The notes below the pieces were generated by a model. It saw only the letters and a list, made by a program, of their open reading frames with translations, was not told the DNA's origin and did not search any database. Positions 1 to 6,733 of a stretch of DNA of 8,129 nt are shown piece by piece. Origin of the DNA: Odoribacteraceae bacterium (lineage in GTDB: Bacteria > Bacteroidota > Bacteroidia > Bacteroidales > Marinifilaceae); NCBI GenBank assembly GCA_031259905.1, contig JAIRKS010000163.1, forward strand, positions 1 through 8,129. The letters are read 5' to 3'. Positions within the stretch are counted from its first letter, which is position 1, and each line of letters opens with the position of its first letter. The position numbers and the translations under genes were made by a program.

Positions 1-3000
1 GAAAAGAAGGTTACCGTCAACCTGGACGGAAGAAACGTGGAAGACGTCCTGAGAGAGTTATCCTCGACGACCGTCATGGAATACGCCATCAAGGACCGGC
101 AGGTAATCGTGACCAAAACCCGCGAACAACATCAAGAGGATAACCGGATAAGAGCGACCGGTCAAGTGCTCGACGAAAACGGCGTGGGTATACAAGGCGC
201 CAACATCCGGTTAAAAAACCAGCCTGGCGTGGGAACGATAACCGATGCGAACGGGAACTTCGCGTTAATGGTTCCCCGGGGCACGGTCATCGTCGTGTCA
301 TTCATCGGGTACGTCCCCGTGGAGCAGACTGTCACTACCACTAACGCGCTGGTGATCCGCCTCGCTGTTGACGAAACGAAACTGGATGAGGTCGTCGTGG
401 TAGGATTCGGCAAGCAGAAGAAAGCGAGTGTCGTTGGAGCCATCCAGAGCATCAAGCCGAGCGAGTTACGTATACCGTCGAGCACCTTGAGTTCGGCATT
501 TGCCGGTAAATTGGCCGGCGTGATTTCCGTGCAGCGTACGGGAGAGCCTGGCGCCGACGGGGCAAGCTTCTGGATTCGCGGTATCTCCACGTTCGGTGGT
601 GGTTCCACGCCCCTGATCTTCATCGACGGGGTGGAAGTCAGCACGGGAGACCTGAACGCGTTACCGCCCGAGGTCATAGAAAACTTCTCCATCTTAAAAG
701 ACGCGGCAGCGACGGCGCTCTACGGTTCGAGAGGTGCGAGCGGTGTCATGCTGGTAACCACCCGCCAGGGGAAAAACGATGAGAGGGCGAAAGTCAATAT
801 CCGCGTCGAGGGGCAGATGTCCCAGCCCACGCAGATCGTGAAGCTGGCTGACGGGGTAGACTACATGCGAATGTTTAACGAGGCCATCCTGACGCGCACA
901 CCGAACACCCCAATTGCCAACCTGCCTTTCAGCCAGAGCAAGATTGATCACACCGCCGCGGGCGCTGACCCGTTGCTTTACCCGAACGTGGACTGGCAGG
1001 AGGTACTCTTCAAGAAGGCTTCCTACAACCAGACGGTCAACCTGAACGTGACAGGTGGCGGGTCAAAAGTTACCTACTTCCTCAATGCCACCTTCAACAA
1101 TGACGACGGTATGTTGCGTAGTGACCCGCAGAACAAGTTCAACAACAACATCCGCCAGCAACGTTACTCCATCCAGGGGAACATCGTGGCCGACGTGACC
1201 CCGACGACCAAGGCAGCCGTTCGCCTCAACACGCAGATATTAAATTACGGTGGTTCGTACGCGTCGGCGTCGTCTGTTTACAGCGAGTTATTTGACTCCC
1301 CGGGCGTTCTTTTCCCTGCCTATTATCCTGACATGGATGGCGATCGCGTTCGTTTTGGTAACAAGTACGGCGGGCCGCATCCCATGGACGGTAACACGCC
1401 CCTCTATCACAACCCGTACGCGGAGATGGTACGCGGGTACAGCGAGCGCAACACGAACACGAGCATCGCATCATTCGACGTGGCGCAAGACATGTCCATG
1501 CTCACTCCTGGCCTTTTCCTCAAGGGACTTGTATCATTCAAGAACTGGTCCTCGACCACGGTCACCCGCGAATTCCAGCCGACGTTCTACGAGGTTGATC
1601 CCGACAAGCTCGCTGCCAATCCTGACGCGACCTACTCGGTTGACCTGCTATCAAGCAACCTGAACCCCGGGAGAACGGCGTTAAACACCGCCACCCCGAG
1701 CGTGTCCGGCGACAGATTGATGACCGTACAGTTCAGCGCGGACTATGCCCGCTCGTTCGGGTTGCATGACATCAACGCCATGATAGTATACCTCCAGAGG
1801 GATTACCACAACAACGCTCCCAGCAACTTCCGCGACGCTTTACCCACGCGCTACCAGGGCGTGTCCGGACGCGTCACCTACGGGTACGACGGGAAATACC
1901 TGGCCGAGGTGAATGTCGGGTACACCGGTTCCGAGAACTTTGAAGAAGGTAATCGTTTCGGCACCTTCCCCGCGTTCGCCGTGGGATACAACATCTCCCG
2001 CGAAGATTTCTGGATGCCGATCGAACACATTGTCAACAACCTGAAACTGCGCGCTTCCTACGGTATCGTGGGGAACTCCAGCATCTCCGGTTCGCGCTTC
2101 CCCTACCTGACGGAGGTTAGTCTTTCGGGACGTAGCTTCCAGTTTGGTTCCGTGGATGCCCGCAACACCAAGACCGGGACGACCATCACGAAATTCGGCG
2201 CAACCGGCGCCAGTTGGGAAGAAGGCACGAAGATAAACGTGGGCGTTGACATGGATCTTTTCCGCGCGCTTTCCGTCACGGCAGACGTGTACAGGGAGGA
2301 TCGCGACGGCATCTTCATGCAATACCGCACCATCCCGACCGAGTCCGGCATCGTGGGCAACATCCCGTACGCCAACATCGGGAAGGTAAAGAACGAGGGT
2401 TTCGACATCTCCCTTGACTACAACAAGGCGTTCCTGAACAACGAGTTGATTCTCTCCGTCCGCGGCACCTTCACCTACGCCAAGAACACGCTGGTCGACC
2501 GCGACGAGCCGACCTACGACGAGTATAACCGTCACCAGTCCGACCTCGGTAAACCGTTAAACCGTTCCAAGGGCTACGTTGCTAACGGTCTCTACTCTTA
2601 CGATGACTTCGACACGGACGGTCAAGGCAATTACACGCTGAAAGCGGGACTTCCCTCCAGCATCTATGCCGTCCAGCCCGGTGACATCAAGTACGTTGAC
2701 CTGAACCAGGACAATTCACTGGACGGAAACGACATGACCCAACTCGGTGATCCCACGACCCCGCAGATCGTGTACGGGTTTGGCGCGTCGGCCTCCTACA
2801 AGGGATTTGATGCCTCCATCTTCTTCCAGGGGGCGGCGAAGACCAGCCTGATGATGTCCAACCTGCACCCGTTTGGCGCCATGTACACGCAGCTTTACCA
2901 GTTCATTGCCGACGACTACTGGTCGGAGAGCAACCCGAACCCCGACGCTGCCTATCCTCGTCTTGTGTCCGGCGTGGCCTCTCACAACAACTTCGAGAAC

Positions 3001-3210
3001 TCCTCCTACTGGTTACGTGACGCCTCCTTCATGCGTCTCAAGGACGTGGAAGTAGGCTACACCTACTCCCACGCGCGGTTCTACATGGCGGGGAGAAACC
3101 TCGCGACGTTTAGTAAATTCAAGCACTGGGACCCCGAGATCGGTGGTGGTCGCGGTCTTACTTACCCCCCGTCGCGCACGGTTTCACTCGGACTTCAACT
3201 GACATTTTAA
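1..3210 (+). CDS. SusC/RagA-family TonB-linked outer-membrane transporter with STN domain (5' partial)
   Basis: This is the outer-membrane channel of a SusCD complex, which imports oligosaccharides or peptides with TonB-ExbBD energy. The frame is open from base 1, so the GTG at 37 is internal and the real start lies upstream. The window holds 1069 codons. Numbering from base 1: residues 2-39 are the end of an STN (secretin/TonB N-terminal) domain. Residues about 51-112 are a carboxypeptidase-regulatory-like beta-sandwich (TGQVLDENG, TDANGNFAL). LDEVVVVGFG (128-137) leads into the plug, which carries IRGISTFGGG, FIDGVEV and the family signature LKDAAATALYGSRGASGV (232-249). The rest is a beta-barrel with a calcium-loop-like DLNQDNSLDGND (900-911) and a terminal aromatic residue (SLGLQLTF) typical of BAM substrates. 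Signal peptide and early STN are missing. The STN domain implies control through a FecR anti-sigma/ECF sigma pair (family knowledge). The imported substrate cannot be read from the sequence. Confidence 0.96.
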   Translation, partial: EKKVTVNLDGRNVEDVLRELSSTTVMEYAIKDRQVIVTKTREQHQEDNRIRATGQVLDENGVGIQGANIRLKNQPGVGTITDANGNFALMVPRGTVIVVSFIGYVPVEQTVTTTNALVIRLAVDETKLDEVVVVGFGKQKKASVVGAIQSIKPSELRIPSSTLSSAFAGKLAGVISVQRTGEPGADGASFWIRGISTFGGGSTPLIFIDGVEVSTGDLNALPPEVIENFSILKDAAATALYGSRGASGVMLVTTRQGKNDERAKVNIRVEGQMSQPTQIVKLADGVDYMRMFNEAILTRTPNTPIANLPFSQSKIDHTAAGADPLLYPNVDWQEVLFKKASYNQTVNLNVTGGGSKVTYFLNATFNNDDGMLRSDPQNKFNNNIRQQRYSIQGNIVADVTPTTKAAVRLNTQILNYGGSYASASSVYSELFDSPGVLFPAYYPDMDGDRVRFGNKYGGPHPMDGNTPLYHNPYAEMVRGYSERNTNTSIASFDVAQDMSMLTPGLFLKGLVSFKNWSSTTVTREFQPTFYEVDPDKLAANPDATYSVDLLSSNLNPGRTALNTATPSVSGDRLMTVQFSADYARSFGLHDINAMIVYLQRDYHNNAPSNFRDALPTRYQGVSGRVTYGYDGKYLAEVNVGYTGSENFEEGNRFGTFPAFAVGYNISREDFWMPIEHIVNNLKLRASYGIVGNSSISGSRFPYLTEVSLSGRSFQFGSVDARNTKTGTTITKFGATGASWEEGTKINVGVDMDLFRALSVTADVYREDRDGIFMQYRTIPTESGIVGNIPYANIGKVKNEGFDISLDYNKAFLNNELILSVRGTFTYAKNTLVDRDEPTYDEYNRHQSDLGKPLNRSKGYVANGLYSYDDFDTDGQGNYTLKAGLPSSIYAVQPGDIKYVDLNQDNSLDGNDMTQLGDPTTPQIVYGFGASASYKGFDASIFFQGAAKTSLMMSNLHPFGAMYTQLYQFIADDYWSESNPNPDAAYPRLVSGVASHNNFENSSYWLRDASFMRLKDVEVGYTYSHARFYMAGRNLATFSKFKHWDPEIGGGRGLTYPPSRTVSLGLQLTF

Positions 3211-3228
3211 CGAATAAAACAAGAGAAT

Positions 3229-5118
3229 ATGAAACTGAGAAATATCTTGTCGAGTCTGTTCATCGGACTACTTTTGACATCGTGTGATTTCCTCGACATC
3301 GTTCCAGACGACACCCCGGCCCTGTCGGACGCGTTCAAGAACGAGAACACGGTGGAAGGCTTCCTGGCCACCTGCTACTCTTACCAGTACGACTACTTCG
3401 ACTTCCGCGGGACACCCGGGCTGGCCACCTCCAACGAGCTGGTACACGCCTACCACTGGACCTCGCAATGGTTCGGGTGCATCGCCTTCAACGCGGGGCA
3501 ACACAACTCCGCTAACCCGATGATGGACCCGTGGGGAGGCTTCACCTTCTACAATTACTCGTCGCCGAGCGTGTACCAGGGGATTCGCCAGTGCTACATC
3601 TTCCTGAACAACGCGGACCAGGCTTCCCCCGCGAACGTTGACCCCGAAACCTTCGAGCGGTTGAAAAACAACTGGAAGGGAGAGGCCAAGTTCCTGATCG
3701 CGTACTACCATCACTTGTTGCTGCAATGCTACGGCCCGATCGTCTTCGTCGAGAACGAAACCGAAGATAAACTCCCGCGCCTCACGCTGGACGAGAGCGT
3801 CAACAAGATTATCGACATGTACGACCAGGCCATCGAGTTGCTCCCCGACACCCGCACGATGCTCTCCGAGTATGGCCGCGCCACCAAGACCATCGCCAAG
3901 GCATTGAAGGGAAAACTCCTGCTCTACGCCGCCAGTCCCCTCTTCAACGGGAACACCGACTACAGAGAACTCGTCGACAAAACCACGGGCGAGAACCTGA
4001 TCAGCCAGATCCCCGACAAGAACAAGTGGCAGCTCGCCATGCAAGCAATTGACGAGGCCATCGTCTTTGCCGAGAGCCAGGGCTTCGCTATCTACAACTT
4101 CGACAGGGCCGACCCCTTCGGCGAGGATCCCAACGTGAAGAAATACACGAAGGACTTCCGCCAGAACTACCTGAGTTGCCGCATGGTGCTCGTTGACGAC
4201 TGGAACAAGGAAATCATTTGGGCAAACACCCGCAGCGAGAACAACGGCAATAGCCCGCAACGGCACGGGATCATCAAGGGAATCGACACGCGACTCTCCG
4301 GGAGCGACCCCGTCGGGGGGCTGGGCGCGTCGCTGACGGTCGCCAAGATCTTCCACACCAAGAACGGCTTGCCGCCGGAGGAAGACCCCGCCCTGGGATA
4401 TACCTGGAACGCGGCCGGGCGCATGACAGTTCCCGCCGGCGAGGAGACCTGTAACCTCCACCTGAACCGCGAGGCCCGTTTCTACGCCGCCATCGGATTT
4501 GACAGGGGACCGTACGAGTTCAACCGCGACTCCACCTACCAGCTCCTGATGAAGGCCGGCGAGAAAAACGGAATGAGCGCCAAGGGGTCCGACCATCTCT
4601 ACAGCGCCTACGCCCTGAAGAAGATCATCGATCCCGACGGCGATGCCACCGGCTCCACTTACCGTCACCAGCAATACAGCTACCCGCTGATTCGCCTGGC
4701 CGACCTGTACTTGCAATACGCCGAGGCTTGCGCCGAGTTCCAGGGAACGTTAGACGCCAAGGCCACGGAACGTTTGGGCAAGGTACGCTCTCGCGCTGGC
4801 CTTACCATGAACTACTTCACCGGCAAGAGCGGCGACGCTCTCGTCAACGCGATACGCCGCGAGCGGATGATCGAGCTGGTCTTCGAATCGCAATGGTACT
4901 TTGACCTTCGCCGTTGGAAAATGGCAGAAGAGTGGTTCGCCAACGACCGGCAAGGCGTGTGGGGCTTGAACGACGAGGGAACGACCAACGAAACCTTCTA
5001 CCAGGAAACACAGCTCTCGGTGTTCCCCTACGTCTTCGACAAGCGTCACTACCTGGTTCCCATCAAGCTCACCTACATCAACGTAAACGAGAACCTGGTG
5101 CAAAACACCGGCTATTAA
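3229..5118 (+). CDS. SusD/RagB-family surface nutrient-binding lipoprotein
   Basis: This is the lid and binding partner of the SusC transporter just upstream; the pair forms a pedal-bin complex in the outer membrane (family knowledge). The 629-residue length is normal to slightly long. The N-terminus MKLRNILSSLFIGLLLTSC is a lipoprotein signal peptide with its lipobox at LTSC, so the mature protein starts at Cys19, followed by the partly acidic DFLD expected of surface lipoproteins. Residues about 20-230 fit the SusD-like N-terminal TPR-rich region (GFLATCYSYQYDYFD, FLIAYYHHLLLQCYGPIVFV). The C-terminal RagB/SusD region carries YPLIRLADLYLQYAEACAEF (485-504), RRERMIELVFE (543-553), WYFDLRRWK and the closing FDKRHYLVPIK. 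The ATG at 3229 is the only start giving a complete signal peptide. An A-rich 18-bp gap after the susC stop argues for cotranscription. No substrate can be assigned: SusD sequences diverge strongly, and I see no ligand-specific motif. Confidence 0.97.
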   Translation: MKLRNILSSLFIGLLLTSCDFLDIVPDDTPALSDAFKNENTVEGFLATCYSYQYDYFDFRGTPGLATSNELVHAYHWTSQWFGCIAFNAGQHNSANPMMDPWGGFTFYNYSSPSVYQGIRQCYIFLNNADQASPANVDPETFERLKNNWKGEAKFLIAYYHHLLLQCYGPIVFVENETEDKLPRLTLDESVNKIIDMYDQAIELLPDTRTMLSEYGRATKTIAKALKGKLLLYAASPLFNGNTDYRELVDKTTGENLISQIPDKNKWQLAMQAIDEAIVFAESQGFAIYNFDRADPFGEDPNVKKYTKDFRQNYLSCRMVLVDDWNKEIIWANTRSENNGNSPQRHGIIKGIDTRLSGSDPVGGLGASLTVAKIFHTKNGLPPEEDPALGYTWNAAGRMTVPAGEETCNLHLNREARFYAAIGFDRGPYEFNRDSTYQLLMKAGEKNGMSAKGSDHLYSAYALKKIIDPDGDATGSTYRHQQYSYPLIRLADLYLQYAEACAEFQGTLDAKATERLGKVRSRAGLTMNYFTGKSGDALVNAIRRERMIELVFESQWYFDLRRWKMAEEWFANDRQGVWGLNDEGTTNETFYQETQLSVFPYVFDKRHYLVPIKLTYINVNENLVQNTGY

Positions 5119-5137
5119 CATTTAAAATACACGCGAC

Positions 5138-6550
5138 ATGAAAGTCATCACACACATCTGTTTCTTCGCCCTCCTCGCCGCCGGCACCCTGCTCGCGGCC
5201 TGCGGCGACGACGATAAAAAGCCTATCATCCCCGTAACGGAAATCACGGTCACGGGGGCGTCCGGCAGTGAATTCCTGGTGAAGGAAGACGAAACCCTTC
5301 TCGTCACCGCGATCGCCCTCCCTGAAAACGCCTCCTACCGGAGGGTCTTCTTCGAGAGCAGTAACGAGGATATCTTCACCGTCACGCAGCGAGGCGTGAT
5401 CACGGGAGAAGGTTTCGGCACCGCCACCTTGCGCATCTTTGCCGCCGACGGGAGCGGGGTCTCCGTCAACATTCCCGTGGATGTCGATTACAACGCCAGC
5501 ATCACGAACGTGAGAACGCCGGGATCGCTCGCGCAGCTAACAAGCTCTCTCACCACGACCGAGCTACGACTCGCCGGGACGCTCAACGCCGAGGACATGA
5601 AGACCCTCACGACCCTGGCCGTGTCAAAAGCCCTGACGACGATTGACCTGTCGATGGTCACCAGCGTCCCGGGAAACACCTTGAAGGGACACACCACCGA
5701 CGGCGGTGGCCTCTTCGAGAACGCCGGCAGCCTCACCTCCGTCATCGCCCCCAACACGATAACGGCTGTCGGGGACAACTGCTTCCAGAACGCGCCGGCA
5801 CTGACGACGGTTACATTACCGGCGTCAGTCACCTCCGTCGGAAGCAAGGCGTTCAGCGGTAGCGCGAACCTCACCTCCCTCACCCTCGGTGCGGCGACGC
5901 CGCCAACGGTCGCCTCCGATGCCTTCGGGGATCTCGAGCTGGAGGAGATCAAGCTGACCGTGCCGTCAGGCTCGACGGACGCGTACCGCGAGGTATCCGT
6001 CTGGAAGGAAATGACCGTGAACGGGATCGCGCCGGCCTCCGAAACGTACGTGATACCGGCAGCAACAGGCGTCGATCAATGGGTTACGGTAGAGCTTAGC
6101 GCACCGCTCCTCACGAGCGAGGAGTGGGTACTCAAATCGGTCAGCACGCAAGTCGCAACCTCGGCCGATCAAATCCAGTTCGGTGTCTCCGGGTGGGGCG
6201 TTCACCTGTTCGACCTGGCGTATACCGGGACGGTATCCGGTCTCGGCACCAAACCCTTCGAGTTCTACCTCGGCTCCACAATGCAGGGCGGTACGAAGAT
6301 TGGCGCTATCGGGCGCGGGAACTGGAACTCCGGTACCAACTCGCTGACCCCGTATGCGATCTCGCTGAACCAACCGGTGACGATCACGCTGACTTGCGAC
6401 GGCGCGGGGAATATCGCCATGACCCTCCAGAACGACGGCGTGAATAATGGAGAACCCATTGACTTCAAGACCGCGACCGGTGTGGAAACCATCACGGCGG
6501 TAAAGGCAGCGCAGCCTGTCCCGGCGTATGTCTCCATCAAACGGAAGTAA
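5138..6550 (+). CDS. Big2 / BspA-type leucine-rich-repeat surface lipoprotein with uncharacterised C-terminal domain
   Basis: This is probably a surface binding protein of the PUL, in the position of SusE/SusF-type accessory lipoproteins. The signal peptide ends at lipobox LAAC (Cys22), followed by GDDDKK, an acidic stretch that fits export to the outer surface. Residues about 33-116 fit a bacterial Ig-like group 2 domain (VTEITVTG, GVITGEGFGTATLRI). Residues about 120-293 are a leucine-rich block of the BspA/LRR_5 type: degenerate at first, then clear units (NAGSLTSVIAPNTITAVGDN, LTTVTLPASVTSVGSKAFSG) and the usual cap LTVPSGSTDAYREVSVWKEM. Residues about 300-445 form a beta-rich domain with W315, W330, W353 and W396 that I do not recognise; a lectin-like or laminin-G-like sandwich is a guess. 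The tail 446-470 (GVETITAV...SIKRK) is short and basic. No catalytic motif is seen. The gap to susD is 19 bp, implying one operon, and a terminator follows the stop codon. The domain calls are firm apart from the C-terminal one. Confidence 0.9.
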   Translation: MKVITHICFFALLAAGTLLAACGDDDKKPIIPVTEITVTGASGSEFLVKEDETLLVTAIALPENASYRRVFFESSNEDIFTVTQRGVITGEGFGTATLRIFAADGSGVSVNIPVDVDYNASITNVRTPGSLAQLTSSLTTTELRLAGTLNAEDMKTLTTLAVSKALTTIDLSMVTSVPGNTLKGHTTDGGGLFENAGSLTSVIAPNTITAVGDNCFQNAPALTTVTLPASVTSVGSKAFSGSANLTSLTLGAATPPTVASDAFGDLELEEIKLTVPSGSTDAYREVSVWKEMTVNGIAPASETYVIPAATGVDQWVTVELSAPLLTSEEWVLKSVSTQVATSADQIQFGVSGWGVHLFDLAYTGTVSGLGTKPFEFYLGSTMQGGTKIGAIGRGNWNSGTNSLTPYAISLNQPVTITLTCDGAGNIAMTLQNDGVNNGEPIDFKTATGVETITAVKAAQPVPAYVSIKRK

Positions 6551-6577
6551 ACGCGAGAAATAGCTACACGTAGCGCC

Positions 6578-6613
6578 AAAGGGGCGGAGCATGTCACTTC
6601 GCCCCTTTTCTTG
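6578..6613 (+). terminator. Rho-independent terminator after the susC-susD-lipoprotein unit
   Basis: A 12-bp stem pairs 6578-6589 (AAAGGGGCGGAG) with 6597-6608 (CTTCGCCCCTTT). Nine consecutive pairs are perfect, and the three nearest the loop include one G-U. The loop is 7 nt (CATGTCA). The 3' arm runs into TTTTCTTGT, an interrupted U-tract. The hairpin begins 27 bases after the stop of the third gene. The A-run on the 5' side gives partial symmetry, but there is no opposing gene here for it to serve. It should end or attenuate the operon transcript before the peptidase gene. Confidence 0.88.
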
Positions 6614-6733
6614 TCTACCCCCGGTACTGGAAGAGACGGACGCGAAGCAGGGGAAATCCAAGCGGGGGAAGGCGTACCGCGCGAGAGGGGGGGGCAACCC
6701 TCCAGCAAATAACAACTTGTAATAACAATACAG
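6614..6733 (+). other. Leader/intergenic region upstream of the M60 peptidase gene
   Basis: This 120-bp stretch between the terminator and the next start is G-rich in its middle and turns A/T-rich (AATAACAACTTGTAATAACA) in the last 30 bases, as is usual before Bacteroidota start codons. I looked for the Bacteroidota sigma-ABfr promoter (TTG near -33, TAnnTTTG near -7) and found no convincing match. A promoter here is therefore expected from the terminator upstream but not seen. Two near-identical 10-mers, AGCAGGGGAA (6645-6654) and AGCGGGGGAA (6661-6670), lie close together with no assigned role. No credible small gene is visible. Confidence 0.5.
6687..6694 (+). repeat. G8 homopolymer run
   Basis: Eight consecutive G residues lie 39 bases upstream of the peptidase start codon. 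Flanking bases allow a weak GAGGG/CCCTC hairpin (6685-6689 with 6698-6702). Runs of this length can change length by slippage. Since this one is noncoding, any effect would be on transcription or leader structure rather than on reading frame. Confidence 0.6.

Noticed and set aside
37..39. GTG as the start codon of the SusC gene
   Set aside because: The frame is open upstream to base 1 and encodes STN residues there. A start at 37 would remove the signal peptide.
1840..2535. 231-codon minus-strand open frame inside susC
   Set aside because: It is antisense to the conserved SusC barrel region, with no motif and no start context of its own.
2698..2733. Dockerin or EF-hand-like DLNQDNSLDGND segment as a special module
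   Set aside because: Loops of this type are a regular feature at this place in SusC barrels, so this is ordinary family sequence and not a dockerin.
3268..4716. 482-codon minus-strand open frame
   Set aside because: It is antisense to an unambiguous susD and has low-complexity Val/Gly/Leu-rich composition, so it is a shadow frame.
5966..6715. 249-codon minus-strand open frame covering the end of the third gene and the terminator
   Set aside because: It runs through the terminator hairpin, encodes an Arg-rich sequence without a domain, and overlaps a well-supported + strand gene.
6591..6722. 43-residue + strand open frame starting within the terminator loop
   Set aside because: It starts inside the hairpin, has no ribosome-binding context, and its composition (Lys/Gly/Pro/Asn) simply follows the leader DNA.
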